The notes under the pieces: generated by a model | Databases searched by the model: none | Seen by the model: only the letters and a program-made list of their open reading frames with translations | Told to the model about the DNA's origin: nothing | Assembly: GCA_000739515.1 (NCBI GenBank) | Contig: DF820456.1 | Span: 778,121-842,120 of the forward strand | Direction of reading: 5' to 3' | From: Candidatus Moduliflexus flocculans | GTDB lineage: Bacteria; Moduliflexota; Moduliflexia; Moduliflexales; Moduliflexaceae | Length of the DNA stretch: 64,000 nt | Translations under genes and position numbers: made by a program | Part shown: in pieces, positions 26,013-34,782 of the stretch | Position numbering within the stretch: the stretch's first letter is position 1 | Layout: every line of letters starts with the position of its first letter

Positions 26013-26098
26013 TACTGTCTGACAAAGCCAAACCTATCGTGAGATAGGGACGGAAAGCCACGGGTCTTCCGAAAAAGATAGCCGGGTTGCCTGATACA
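26013..26098 (+). promoter_or_regulatory. Cyclic di-GMP-I (GEMM) riboswitch aptamer
   Basis: The conserved core is present: GCCAAACC, P2 stem CCTATC-GTGA-GATAGG with a GNRA loop, GGGACGGAAAGCCACGGG, a short P3 (GGTCTT...AAGATAGCC) and GATAGCCGGGTTGCC. Compared from memory with the Vibrio Vc2 aptamer, the pair G21-C46 is replaced by C21-G46, a compensatory change. The base equivalent to G20 is G, which favours c-di-GMP over cGAMP. It leads into an overlapping terminator. Confidence 0.85.
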
Positions 26099-26117
26099 AG
26101 GTAACCCGGCTTTTTTT
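26081..26117 (+). terminator. Riboswitch-controlled intrinsic terminator
   Basis: GCCGGGTTGCC (26081-26091) pairs with GGTAACCCGGC (26100-26110, one G-U) and is followed by seven T. The 5' half of the stem is also the 3' end of the aptamer, so aptamer folding and termination are mutually exclusive. The simplest reading is that c-di-GMP turns the gene on. Confidence 0.85.
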
Positions 26118-26158
26118 ATTGTTGCACGAATATAAACACAAACAAGAGAGGAAGACGT

Positions 26159-26953
26159 ATGAAAAAAACAGCTATTATATTCAGCGTGGTTACGCTCGTA
26201 TTCGGCATGATGGCAGGCAGCGCATTTGCGTTTGGCGTAAATATTACCATCAGCGACAAGAACTACAACACGAGCGGCGACACATGGTACACCAATCATG
26301 AAGATCAAGAAGTCGAGCCAGGCATGCAGACGGGACAGCAGTGGGACTTAGAAGCCTTTTTTCAGAATGGCACATTGGTCACGATGGTAGGAGGCTATAA
26401 TTTTGTTAATGGCGAAAGTGGCAATGGCACCGTATGGAAATCTGGCGATCTTTTTATTGATGTGGATGGCGATGCGGTGTATGGAGATATTGATGGGGCG
26501 CAAGGCAATACAATCCCTGTGGCTAATAAATATGGTTACGATTTCGTGCTCGATTTGAATGATGATATGACCTCATACGATATCTATAAAATTACCGATA
26601 CGTCAATGGTGTACAATGCATTTTATGCACAAAACCAGGGTTCAAGCCCCTGGCGATATGCCAGCGGCGGCACATTAATCGGGAGTGGCTCAATCATTTA
26701 TCAGACAGGATTGAGCGACGCTGCAACTGGTTTTCTGGGAGGAAATCATAATGCGGTGACAGTTGATTTAGGATTCCTGACCAATTTAGCGTGGTCGAAG
26801 CCATTGGCGTCCACGTTTACCTTGCATTACACAATGGGCTGCGGCAATGATAACCTGATGGGGTCATACGCCCCTGTCCCGGAGCCATCAACCATCCTGT
26901 TGATTGGCGCTGGTCTGCTGGGGGTTGTTGGCATGACCAGAAAACGCAGTTAA
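26159..26953 (+). CDS. PEP-CTERM sorting-domain exported protein
   Basis: 264 residues. Signal peptide 1-24 (ends GSAFA). The mature region is rich in Asn, Gly and aromatic residues, with acidic loops such as DVDGDAVYGDIDGAQGN that might bind Ca2+. The C-terminus is a PEP-CTERM signal: VPEPSTILLIGAGLLG followed by a short basic tail RKRS, the substrate of an EpsH-type exosortase. Such proteins accompany exopolysaccharide and floc or sheath formation. AGAGGAAG precedes the ATG. It is alone in its transcript, under sigma-54 and a c-di-GMP riboswitch. No exosortase gene is in the window. Confidence 0.92.
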   Translation: MKKTAIIFSVVTLVFGMMAGSAFAFGVNITISDKNYNTSGDTWYTNHEDQEVEPGMQTGQQWDLEAFFQNGTLVTMVGGYNFVNGESGNGTVWKSGDLFIDVDGDAVYGDIDGAQGNTIPVANKYGYDFVLDLNDDMTSYDIYKITDTSMVYNAFYAQNQGSSPWRYASGGTLIGSGSIIYQTGLSDAATGFLGGNHNAVTVDLGFLTNLAWSKPLASTFTLHYTMGCGNDNLMGSYAPVPEPSTILLIGAGLLGVVGMTRKRS

Positions 26954-26979
26954 AATCAGCCATCGTGACGTTATTTTAA

Positions 26980-27033
26980 ACACAAGCAGGGGAAAAGAGA
27001 TGAACAACATCATCTCTTTTCCCCTGCTTGTGT
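26980..27033. terminator. Perfect 24-bp inverted repeat after the PEP-CTERM gene
   Basis: Arms 26980-27003 and 27010-27033 (ACACAAGCAGGGGAAAAGAG... and complement) pair without mismatch around the loop ACAACA. A T-rich run follows only weakly. It most likely ends the PEP-CTERM transcript. Confidence 0.8.
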
Positions 27034-27440
27034 CATTTATAACCCCCTTCTTCTCCGCAGGGCTGTGAAGTTCTGGCCGAGAGTTCCCTTCGACACGCTC
27101 AGGGAACATGAACGATGCGGTTGTCTGATTCCGTATCGCAGAATAGACGCAGATGATGCGGCATTTTTCTTCAAAAATTTCTTGAAAAAATCCATCCTTT
27201 CTACCATTCTTTGAGCGCTGCGGCGTTTTTCCTCTATGACACAAGAGAGGAGCGCCTTCTCGTTTACGCGGCCTGAATCTCCAACGCATGAGGATCATGC
27301 GGTCATGCCATCAATCGTCGCGCCGGAATTTTTTTCGACTTTTCAGGAAGATGCGCGAAATTCTGCTGGACAAAACAGGCCGGATCGTATAATCGTCAAG
27401 GAGTTCATAATACCCACAGAACCCACAGGAGTCGCATCAC
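27034..27440. other. Intergenic region with a half repeat
   Basis: At 27059-27107 is a half copy of the element at 9263-9383 (CAGGGCTGTGAAGTTCTGGC, then TTCCCTTCGACACGCTCAGG). The rest holds no convincing gene; a short plus-strand frame at 27236-27481 runs into the kinase start and has no ribosome binding site. Confidence 0.6.
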
Positions 27441-29630
27441 ATGACCACAGAGAGACCGCTGCGAGTAATCATTCTTCTTGATCAAGCCGCGCAGCTTGCG
27501 TCGCTGGCGAATCTCCTGACGGCTTCCGCATATCAAGTCGAAATGCTGCACGAACAGGAATGTTCCAACGAACGCCTGGTCGCGTTTCAGCCACATGCGC
27601 TGATATTTGATATGGCGGTTGCGCCGGAAACCAAATTGTCATGCCTTCATCGAATTTGCGCAATTTTCCCCGACGTCAAATGCCTCGTCTGTTTTCCTGC
27701 CGAACTTTCTCATGAAACGCTTGAATTGGCGGTTCAAGAAGGCATATATGCCTGGGTGCATGCCTCAACGGATGAACAGGAATTTTTTCTTCTCATCAGG
27801 CGGCATCTTGAAAATATTCGCCTTGAGCAAGAATATCAACTTCTTCAGAAAAGCTTGCAGCAAGCGAAATCCGAGTTGAGCCAGATTGATGCCCGGCTGA
27901 AGGCGGTTGTGAATGCCACTGAAAATTTGGCGGCGTGTTCGAATCTCGAAGAATTAGGGAAACAATTATTAGAGGAATTTGCGATACACATGGCCGCTGA
28001 AGGAGGGAGCTTATATCTCAAACAGCCAGATCGATTTACGCTCCTTCATGCGCTTGATCCCGGCCATGCGCCCCTGGATATTCTCTTGCCTTTGCGGCCC
28101 GAATCTGTTCTCGCTCAAGTGGTCTATGCAAAACATCCATTGCTGGTCCAGAATATCGAAACGGAAGTGAACATGAATGTCAGCGGATGGTCGGGATACC
28201 GTAACGGTTCATTGTTAGTGTTTCCGTTATTGGATGAGCGTGGCGAGATATTGGCAGTGCTGACGCTGCACAATAAAGTCTTTCCGCCTTTTACAGAAGA
28301 AGACCTGCATATTGGCTTAATTTTAGTCCGTTACAGTTATGAAGTGCTTCGCTCCGCGTTTGCGATGCGCCAACTCCGCGTCAACGAAGAGCGCTATCGC
28401 TCTATTTTCGAGAATATTCGGGATGTGTATTTCGAAACGCTGCTCAACGGGGAAATTTTGGAAATCAGCCCGTCAATCAAGCATTATTCCCTCTACACGC
28501 GCGATGAACTCATCGGAACGCTCGTCCAACAATATTATGCGCGTCCAAAAGAACGCCAACAATTGGTCGCCAAAATCATTGAAAACGGGCGCATCTCCGA
28601 TTATGAATTTTATTTGAAAGACAAAGATGACACCAGCGTTCCCTGGTCAATGACCGCCGAACTTCGACTTGACAATGCCGGACAGCCCTGGAAAATCTGT
28701 GGGACGCTTCGCGATATTTCTACTCGCAAGCGGATGGAAAATGAATTGCGTGAGTTGAACGAGGAATTAGAACACTTTGTTGATGTCCGCACTGCTGAAC
28801 TGCAACAACGCAACCAGGAGTTGCAGGTTGCGCTTGAAACATTGCACAAAGCGCGGCATCAATTAGCGCGGTCGGAGAAAATGGCGATGCTCGGCAGTTT
28901 AGTCGCCGAAATCACTCATGAAATAAACACGCCGTTGGGCGTGGCGATTACAGCCGCCTCCTATCTTGATGAAGAAACACGCGCGATTTTGCAAGAATAT
29001 CGCGACAAGAAAATGACTCGCAGCGCGTTAGAACAATATTTTCAGCAAGCCCAGCGTATTAATGATAGCCTTCAGGCCAATCTGCGCCGCGCTGCCGATC
29101 AATTGCAAAGTTTCAAACAGATGGCGGTGGATCAAACCGGGGAGAAACTCCGCGCGTTTCGCCTGAGCGAGTGCATTCAGGAAGTGTTGTTTAACCTGTC
29201 GCCCAAATTGAAACGCGCGCCGTACCGCCTCATCGTGCAATGTCCGGAAACCATTATGCTGCAAAGTTATCCCGGCGTATTTTCTCAGATATTGACGAAT
29301 TTGATCATGAATTCCATGATTCATGGTTTCGAACAACGCGCTACCGGGGAGATTGTTATTGAGGCGGCGTCAGAGAACGACTGGCTTCTTCTTCGTTATC
29401 ATGACGACGGAAAAGGGATCGATGCCGATCAACTTGCGCGAATATTCGAACCATTTTATACGACAAAAGCTGAACAGGGGGGCAGCGGGTTAGGATTAGC
29501 GATTGTGCGCCATTTAGTGACCGAGCAGTTGCGCGGCGAGATTTCATGTGAAAGTCAGCCGGAACAGGGAACGACATTTCGGATTCGCGTGCCGCTGAAT
29601 CTGCCCGATGCGCCAGAAACAACGCCATAA
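27441..29630 (+). CDS. Sensor histidine kinase with receiver-like, GAF and PAS domains
   Basis: 729 residues, no transmembrane segment, so cytoplasmic. A CheY-like domain (about 5-125) keeps the candidate phospho-Asp57 (LIFDMA) but has DQ in place of the usual acidic pair, so it may be inactive. A coiled coil, a GAF domain (about 165-310) and a PAS domain (about 318-430) follow. A second coiled coil precedes the HisKA box EITHEINTPLGVAITAASYL (His near 493) and the HATPase with DDGKGID and GSGLGLAIVRHLV. AGGAG precedes the ATG by 10 bases. No response regulator is adjacent. Confidence 0.9.
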   Translation: MTTERPLRVIILLDQAAQLASLANLLTASAYQVEMLHEQECSNERLVAFQPHALIFDMAVAPETKLSCLHRICAIFPDVKCLVCFPAELSHETLELAVQEGIYAWVHASTDEQEFFLLIRRHLENIRLEQEYQLLQKSLQQAKSELSQIDARLKAVVNATENLAACSNLEELGKQLLEEFAIHMAAEGGSLYLKQPDRFTLLHALDPGHAPLDILLPLRPESVLAQVVYAKHPLLVQNIETEVNMNVSGWSGYRNGSLLVFPLLDERGEILAVLTLHNKVFPPFTEEDLHIGLILVRYSYEVLRSAFAMRQLRVNEERYRSIFENIRDVYFETLLNGEILEISPSIKHYSLYTRDELIGTLVQQYYARPKERQQLVAKIIENGRISDYEFYLKDKDDTSVPWSMTAELRLDNAGQPWKICGTLRDISTRKRMENELRELNEELEHFVDVRTAELQQRNQELQVALETLHKARHQLARSEKMAMLGSLVAEITHEINTPLGVAITAASYLDEETRAILQEYRDKKMTRSALEQYFQQAQRINDSLQANLRRAADQLQSFKQMAVDQTGEKLRAFRLSECIQEVLFNLSPKLKRAPYRLIVQCPETIMLQSYPGVFSQILTNLIMNSMIHGFEQRATGEIVIEAASENDWLLLRYHDDGKGIDADQLARIFEPFYTTKAEQGGSGLGLAIVRHLVTEQLRGEISCESQPEQGTTFRIRVPLNLPDAPETTP

Positions 29631-29698
29631 GCGAGGAGATTTTCAGGAGTGTCCCGCGCGCTGAACGTAACCGCTGACGCTCCTTCTGAAAAAAAATA

Positions 29699-30655
29699 AT
29701 GATGAAGCGCAAAAATCGAAGAATGCACTATGTGATATTCGGATTGTTCAGTATTGGGCTTTTTCTTGGGATCCCCCTCTATTCTGGGTACGCTCAGCAA
29801 GAAAGCGCCCGAGAGTATTATCAAGAAGGCATTTTTTATGTCAAACAGGGTAAATATGAAGAAGCGATTATGGCGCTGGAAAAAGCGATCACGCTGGATT
29901 CTGGATACGCTGACGCCTATAATGCGCTTGGCGTGATCTATTATCAGCAGAAACAATACGACAAGGCGGCGGAGCAGTATGTCTCTGCAATTGAAGCGGA
30001 TCCGAAACATATTAAAGCGCGGACGAATTTGGCGCTCACGTATCAAAAGCAGCGACAATACGACAAGGCGCGGGATCAATTGCAACAGGTATTAGAACAG
30101 CAGCCGGATTATGCCCCGGCGCAAACGCTGATGAAGCAGATTCAGCCGAAAGCGATCACGGTTGAACCCTCCTCACAGAAATCTGAGAGCGTCCCGCCGG
30201 AAAAGGCAAAGAAACCCACCAAAACGCCGCAGCCGTCTGAAAAGCCGAAAAAAGAGCCAGCACCGAAAAAAGCCAACGCGCTGCCCGCTGGAACATTCGC
30301 ATCTGGCACAATGTTGTTCTTAGAAGGGCGAATTGATGCTGCCATCGAAACATACGCAACGAGCGTGAGCCAATCGCCGCAGTCGGCGGCGGAAGGTTAT
30401 GCGCTGCTTGGGCTGGCCTACCGCGAGAAATATCGCGTCACCCGCGACCCGCAGTGGCGTGATCAGGAATTGGCGGCGTTCGGCCAGGCGATGAACGCAC
30501 AACCGAACTATGCGCCTGCGTTGTTGGGATTGGCAGAAATTTATTACGAGCAGGGCAAGCTCTCATTAGCGTATCCGTTGTTCCAGAACGTGCTTGAATA
30601 TCAGCCAGATTATCCAGCGCGCGATCAAATTGAAGCGATTTTTTTAGGTCGGTAA
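29699..30655 (+). CDS. TPR-repeat protein, exported or anchored
   Basis: 318 residues. A hydrophobic segment (about 11-31, ending GYAQQE) is a signal peptide or anchor. Three tetratricopeptide repeats fill 37-145 (YYQEGIFYVKQGKYEEAIMALEKAI; AYNALGVIYYQQKQYDKAAEQY; ARTNLALTYQKQRQYDKARDQL). A Lys/Pro-rich linker (about 150-200) leads to a second TPR group (200-315). Likely a scaffold in the periplasm. No Shine-Dalgarno is seen before ATGATG. The kinase upstream ends 68 bases before, so the two may share a transcript. Confidence 0.85.
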   Translation: MMKRKNRRMHYVIFGLFSIGLFLGIPLYSGYAQQESAREYYQEGIFYVKQGKYEEAIMALEKAITLDSGYADAYNALGVIYYQQKQYDKAAEQYVSAIEADPKHIKARTNLALTYQKQRQYDKARDQLQQVLEQQPDYAPAQTLMKQIQPKAITVEPSSQKSESVPPEKAKKPTKTPQPSEKPKKEPAPKKANALPAGTFASGTMLFLEGRIDAAIETYATSVSQSPQSAAEGYALLGLAYREKYRVTRDPQWRDQELAAFGQAMNAQPNYAPALLGLAEIYYEQGKLSLAYPLFQNVLEYQPDYPARDQIEAIFLGR

Positions 30656-30688
30656 TCCGCTTAATACGATACGTTGTAATCCTGGAAA

Positions 30689-30721
30689 AGCTGTCAGACA
30701 GCTTCAAGGTGTCTGACAGCT
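30689..30721. repeat. CTGTCAGACACC-type hairpin between convergent genes
   Basis: AGCTGTCAGACA and TGTCTGACAGCT form a perfect stem flanking AGCTTCAAGG. It lies between the ends of the TPR gene (+) and queG (-), overlapping the queG stop, and could terminate both. Confidence 0.75.
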
Positions 30722-31748
30722 AAGATAACAGCCGCGTCATGCCCCATTCCGCATGTTCTCGAATCAGCGATTCGGGTGAGCGCGAGAGTTGTCGCAAAAC
30801 CGGCAGCAAATCCCTGTCGTGAGAATTGCCGATGGCGACCGCTGTGTTGCGCAGCAGCCCGCGCCAGCCGGTGCGCAAAATTGGCGAATCTGCGAAAATG
30901 TGCGGAAAATCATGCTCTGAAAGCGTCGCAAGCCACTCCAACGACAGATGTTTTAATGATTCGCGTGGCAGAAATTCCGCCAATCCAGGCGCGTCGGCCT
31001 GTTGGTTATATGGGCAGACTTCCTGACAGCGGTCACAGCCGAACACGCAATTTCCAAGCGCGGGCCTCAATGTTTCAGGAATCACGCCGCGATGTTCGAT
31101 AGTCAAATAGGACAGGCATTTTCGCGCATCTAATGTGTAGGGGGCAATCAATGCGCCGGTTGGGCAGGCATCAAGGCAGCGCGTACATGCTCCGCATCCA
31201 TCCTTCATCGGCGTGTCATATTCACATTCGAAATCTACCAGAATTTCTCCAAGAAAACACCATGACCCATAACGCGGATTGATGACGCCGCCATGTTTGC
31301 CAATCCAACCGAGTCCGGCGGATTTCGCGCAGGCGCGTTCTAACAGCGGCGCCGTATCCACGCAAACTTTTGCAACAATCGGACGCGGAGTGTCCGCTTG
31401 CATCAGGTGCAGCAGCGCAAACAGTTTTTCTTTCAGTACGTGATGATAATCTGCGCCGCGAGCATACCGGGAAATCTGCCCGATTGGTTGTGGAGAAATG
31501 CGTTCGGTTTCGTCCGTTCGCGAGTGGTAGGATAGGCCGCATACAATGATGGAACGTGCCGGAGGAAACAGCAGGCGAGGGTGTTCGCGTTTTTCAACAT
31601 TGCGCGAGAGATAGGTCATCTCCCCGGCAAATCCCTTGCGCAGCCATTCTTGCAGAAAATCTGCCTCTGGCGGGCGTTCCGCTGATGCGATGCCGACAAG
31701 ATGAAATCCAAGTTCTTGCGCGGTTGTTTTAATCCAAGCTGCGTTCAT
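30720..31748 (-). CDS. queG: Epoxyqueuosine reductase
   Basis: 342 residues. Last step of queuosine biosynthesis in tRNA: cobalamin-dependent reduction of epoxyqueuosine. Two [4Fe-4S] clusters are visible: CGACTRCLDACPTGAL and, with its shared Cys arrangement, CVFGCDRCQEVCPYN. VCVDTAPLLERACAKSAGLGWIGKHG is the cobalamin-binding and catalytic region (Asp in CVDT). A HEAT-like C-terminus follows. I start at 31748 (MNAAWIKTTAQELGFHLVGI); the longer frame is non-coding. The first 24 codons are duplicated as a relic at 33463-33534. Confidence 0.94.
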   Translation of the reverse strand: MNAAWIKTTAQELGFHLVGIASAERPPEADFLQEWLRKGFAGEMTYLSRNVEKREHPRLLFPPARSIIVCGLSYHSRTDETERISPQPIGQISRYARGADYHHVLKEKLFALLHLMQADTPRPIVAKVCVDTAPLLERACAKSAGLGWIGKHGGVINPRYGSWCFLGEILVDFECEYDTPMKDGCGACTRCLDACPTGALIAPYTLDARKCLSYLTIEHRGVIPETLRPALGNCVFGCDRCQEVCPYNQQADAPGLAEFLPRESLKHLSLEWLATLSEHDFPHIFADSPILRTGWRGLLRNTAVAIGNSHDRDLLPVLRQLSRSPESLIREHAEWGMTRLLS

Positions 31749-31831
31749 TAGTGTGTCGAAATTGGGGTCTGAATTGCCGATACGAGATTGTTCGTGAGAT
31801 AGGCATAACGATGCAATATCGCATAAACCCA

Positions 31832-31861
31832 ACAAGAGGCGCAGCGCAGAACGCCTCTTGT
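31832..31861. terminator. Hairpin upstream of queG, displaced porin terminator
   Basis: ACAAGAGGCG and CGCCTCTTGT form a perfect 10-bp stem with a 10-base loop. It occupies the position equivalent to the active terminator of the second porin (33589-33613), but here about 240 bases of extra sequence separate it from the porin stop. Confidence 0.6.
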
Positions 31862-31874
31862 TTGTCTAACAATG

Positions 31875-32099
31875 CAATTTCAAAATTATACCAATTGCTT
31901 TTGAAAAGATCATATAGCAAACCTAAGTCAGTCGTGTCTTCATGGTTCGACTCCGCTCACCATGACCAGTCACGCTGAACGAAGTCGAAGCGTGCGAGGA
32001 CACAACTCATTTAAGATTGCTATAGTGGTGAGACCAGATTTCCGAGGTCATTAAGACCTCGGAAATCTAAAATTTATGTTCGCTTCTCAGGCAATTGTG
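31875..32099. repeat. Repeat-bearing insertion between the two queG/porin halves
   Basis: The segment contains TTCGACTCCGCTCACCATGA...AACGAAGTCGAAGCG, a common dispersed intergenic repeat, and a strong hairpin AGATTTCCGAGGTC (32036-32049) with GACCTCGGAAATCT (32055-32068). The homologous spot downstream of the second porin lacks it. The hairpin probably serves as the present terminator for the first porin. Confidence 0.6.
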
Positions 32100-33254
32100 T
32101 TAAAAGTCGTAGTTTATGCGCATACGCACGCCATACGCATCGGAATCCTGATCTTTTTTCCCCTCCGGACTTAACGTTCCAGCAGCATAGCTGCCAGCGA
32201 ATTTGATTTTCAAGCCTTCAATCGGCATCTGATGGATATAGACGATATAGCCCTGAATTCCGTCACTTTCAGAAACGTTATCCGTTTCGGCTTGTGACCA
32301 GCTTGCGCCGAGACCGAGCGTATCAGCTTCGGCAACAGCCATTTTCCACCATCCAAAAAAGGTTAGTTGGGTCAGATCGTTATAATCTTCGCCAGTCACC
32401 ATTTTGCCGGTAACCTGTCCATACGCTCCAGATACGCCAAAATTCATCGCCTTCATATTCATGGACAAATCTACCGCGCCACCCATTCTATGGCGTTCGA
32501 ATTTATTTTCTACCCATACGTTTTCTACGGTCGTTCTTTCAGCTTTGGCGTTGAACAGACCGTATTCACCACCGACTTTCACGGTGAAGGCGCCGCCGCT
32601 GAACATGAACACTGGACGAATGCCATACACATTCACGCCAAAAGGCAGGGAGACGACTTTCGTGACAACCTGGCCGGTATCTGGATCAGTTGATGTGGAG
32701 ATCGCCGTTTCATTGCCATCCTGTCCGCCAAGAACCATGCCAATCTGCATTTTGGAGGTATCGCTAAATTTGAAATCAAGACCGATATTGCCCGCGCTGC
32801 CACCGAAACGGCCTCTCATATAGTTCCCTTCGTAGCGGCTGGGCGCCGTCGGCGCGGATGCAATATACACATCTTCGCCTTTTGTCATTAATTTTTCAAA
32901 TTCATAGCGGCCAATTTTTGTCGCAAAACTGGATGTCCCAAACTGTACCCACGCATCATCCACGCCGGTCGTGCCGCTGGTGGCGATCATCCCATCGCCT
33001 TGAGCAGCAGCAAACCATCCGCTGTCGCTTTTAACGCGGCCCGTCAATTTGAGGCGGGTGCGGCCTTCGTTTGTCCAGCTATTCGTTGCTAAATCATCAC
33101 TCCCGCCAGCGCCTCGGTCAACGCTTTTATATTCCCAGGTTGTGTTGGTTTCAACATCTCCTGACAAACCAAGCGTAGCGCTCACTTCAGCAAATGCCAT
33201 CGGCGCCACGACCAATCCAGCACAGGCCGCTGCAAATAATGCACGTAACTTCAT
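32100..33254 (-). CDS. Outer-membrane porin-like beta-barrel, copy A
   Basis: 384 residues. Signal peptide 1-22 (ends MAFAEV). The mature chain alternates hydrophobic and polar residues throughout, with Gly/aromatic turns, and ends INYDF; a C-terminal Phe is the recognition signal of the BAM machinery. Sequence such as GWFAAAQGDGMIATSGTTGVDDAWVQFG resembles Gram-negative general porins, whose loop 3 constricts the pore. It is a clear paralogue of the gene at 33643-34782. Specificity unknown. Confidence 0.88.
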   Translation of the reverse strand: MKLRALFAAACAGLVVAPMAFAEVSATLGLSGDVETNTTWEYKSVDRGAGGSDDLATNSWTNEGRTRLKLTGRVKSDSGWFAAAQGDGMIATSGTTGVDDAWVQFGTSSFATKIGRYEFEKLMTKGEDVYIASAPTAPSRYEGNYMRGRFGGSAGNIGLDFKFSDTSKMQIGMVLGGQDGNETAISTSTDPDTGQVVTKVVSLPFGVNVYGIRPVFMFSGGAFTVKVGGEYGLFNAKAERTTVENVWVENKFERHRMGGAVDLSMNMKAMNFGVSGAYGQVTGKMVTGEDYNDLTQLTFFGWWKMAVAEADTLGLGASWSQAETDNVSESDGIQGYIVYIHQMPIEGLKIKFAGSYAAGTLSPEGKKDQDSDAYGVRMRINYDF

Positions 33255-33456
33255 AACCGTTTCCCCTTCTTGAACATTGTGAGTTAATATTATGAGCGAT
33301 TAAATGTTGTGCGGCGAACTTCTCGTCGCGTTGATTTTTGTTCATTTCATATAACATCATACACATTATCACACAATTATGAAACCTGTATAAGCGATCT
33401 ATTAGAAGGAGGTTAATTTGCGAAGGCGTTACGGAAAGGAATATGGCAAGCATTCT

Positions 33457-33572
33457 GCTGACGCGATGCCGACAAGATGAAATTCAAGTTCTTGCGCGGT
33501 TGTTTTCAACCATGCTGCGTTCATCGGGATGTCAAAATTAGGGCGTGATGTGCAAAGATGAGATTATTCGCG
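33457..33572 (-). pseudogene. Broken copy of the 5' end of queG
   Basis: On the minus strand from ATG 33534 the frame reads MNAAWLKTTAQELEFHLVGI then ASAE, matching the first 24 residues of queG at 31748 with two substitutions. Beyond this the match stops. Similarity also extends upstream of the ATG, to about 33572 versus 31795. It is a remnant of a tandem duplication that also copied the porin; too short to be functional. Confidence 0.9.
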
Positions 33573-33588
33573 GGAAGGCGGATATAAC

Positions 33589-33613
33589 AAAAAAGGCGCA
33601 CCGAAGTGCGCCT
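33589..33613 (-). terminator. Intrinsic terminator of porin copy B
   Basis: AGGCGCAC-TTCG-GTGCGCCT (minus strand) with a UUCG tetraloop, followed by six T. A canonical rho-independent terminator 30 bases after the porin stop. Confidence 0.9.
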
Positions 33614-33642
33614 CTTAGGGATTGTCTGAATAAACTCAAAAT

Positions 33643-34782
33643 TTAGAAGTCGTAGTTCATGCGCATACGTACGCCATAAGCGCTGGAATCCTGGCTTGAA
33701 CCTTTTTCTGGATCCGCCGATGCCATTGCATAGCTGCCAGCAAACGTCATTTTCAATCCTTCAACAGGCAACTGATGAGCGTAGCTGATATACGATTCGA
33801 CTGAATCATTTGTCACAACATCTTTTGTGTCATTGCTGAAGTAACCCACGCCAAGACCAAGCGTATCAGCTTCGCCAACAGGCATCTTGAACCAACCGAA
33901 TACAGACATTTGAGTTAAGTCTGCAACATCTTCGCCAGTAACCCACTGACCAGTTGTCTGACCATATGCGCCAGCAACGCCAAAACTCATCGTACCAGCC
34001 GTCATGGAAAGGTCTACAGCACCACCCATTTGGTTCTTTTCGTAGTCATTATCCACCCAGGTCGTACCAGACGAGATTTTCTCATCTTTTGCAGAGGTCA
34101 TGCCATATTCACCGCCAACTTTCACTGTGAAGGCACCGCTGTTAAAAATAAACACTGGACGAATACCATACACATTTGCGCCAAATGTCGCAGTTGATTG
34201 GACAGCAGTACCTGTTGAATCAGTGGAGAGCAATACCGAACTCACATCTTTTCCACCGACGATAACGCCAATCTGCATTTTCGAGGTTTCGCTGAACGTG
34301 AAATCAAACCCGATATTGCCGATAGCGTCACCAAACCGACCTCTAAAATAGTCGCCTTGATACCGCCCAGCACCACGCAGCGGTGCTTCTGCGATATACG
34401 TATCCTGACCTTTTGATAACAATTCTTCGAGTCCATATCGTCCGATTTTTGTTGCAAAACTGCTTGTACCGAACTGTACCCAGGCGTCATCCACACCGGT
34501 GGTACCACCAGTCGCTATCATGGCATCGCCCTGAGCAGCAGCAAACCAACCGCTGTCACTGTCAACGCGGCCTGTCAATTTGAGATGCGTCCGTCCATCA
34601 TTCGACCAGGCATTCGAATTCAGATCATCGCTTCCGGCGCCTTTTTCTGTGGTAAAATATTGCCACGTTGTATTGGTTTCGACATCGCCTGATAAACCAA
34701 CTTTGGCACTCACTTCAGCAAATGCCATCGGAGCGACTAACAAGCCTGCACAAGCTGTTGCAAATAATGCACGTAATTTCAT
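33643..34782 (-). CDS. Outer-membrane porin-like beta-barrel, copy B
   Basis: 379 residues, clearly homologous to copy A from the signal peptide (MKLRALFATACAGLLVAPMA) to the C-terminal MNYDF. The two differ mostly in short surface-loop regions, for example the Thr/Ser-rich segment around residue 190, which is typical of porins diverging under selection on external loops. AAGGAG precedes the ATG. It is followed by its own UUCG terminator and preceded by a long AT-rich region with a duplicated segment. I cannot assign a substrate. Confidence 0.88.
   Translation of the reverse strand: MKLRALFATACAGLLVAPMAFAEVSAKVGLSGDVETNTTWQYFTTEKGAGSDDLNSNAWSNDGRTHLKLTGRVDSDSGWFAAAQGDAMIATGGTTGVDDAWVQFGTSSFATKIGRYGLEELLSKGQDTYIAEAPLRGAGRYQGDYFRGRFGDAIGNIGFDFTFSETSKMQIGVIVGGKDVSSVLLSTDSTGTAVQSTATFGANVYGIRPVFIFNSGAFTVKVGGEYGMTSAKDEKISSGTTWVDNDYEKNQMGGAVDLSMTAGTMSFGVAGAYGQTTGQWVTGEDVADLTQMSVFGWFKMPVGEADTLGLGVGYFSNDTKDVVTNDSVESYISYAHQLPVEGLKMTFAGSYAMASADPEKGSSQDSSAYGVRMRMNYDF

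Noticed and set aside
26013-26098. cGAMP (GEMM-Ib) reading of the riboswitch
   Set aside because: The base equivalent to position 20 is G rather than A, which favours c-di-GMP; not excluded without an assay.
27236-27481. Short plus-strand frame before the kinase at 27441
   Set aside because: Starts without a ribosome binding site and overlaps the kinase start in another frame.
31749-31835. Longer queG start
   Set aside because: The added residues match no QueG, whereas the ATG at 31748 gives the conserved N-terminus and is the start preserved in the relic.
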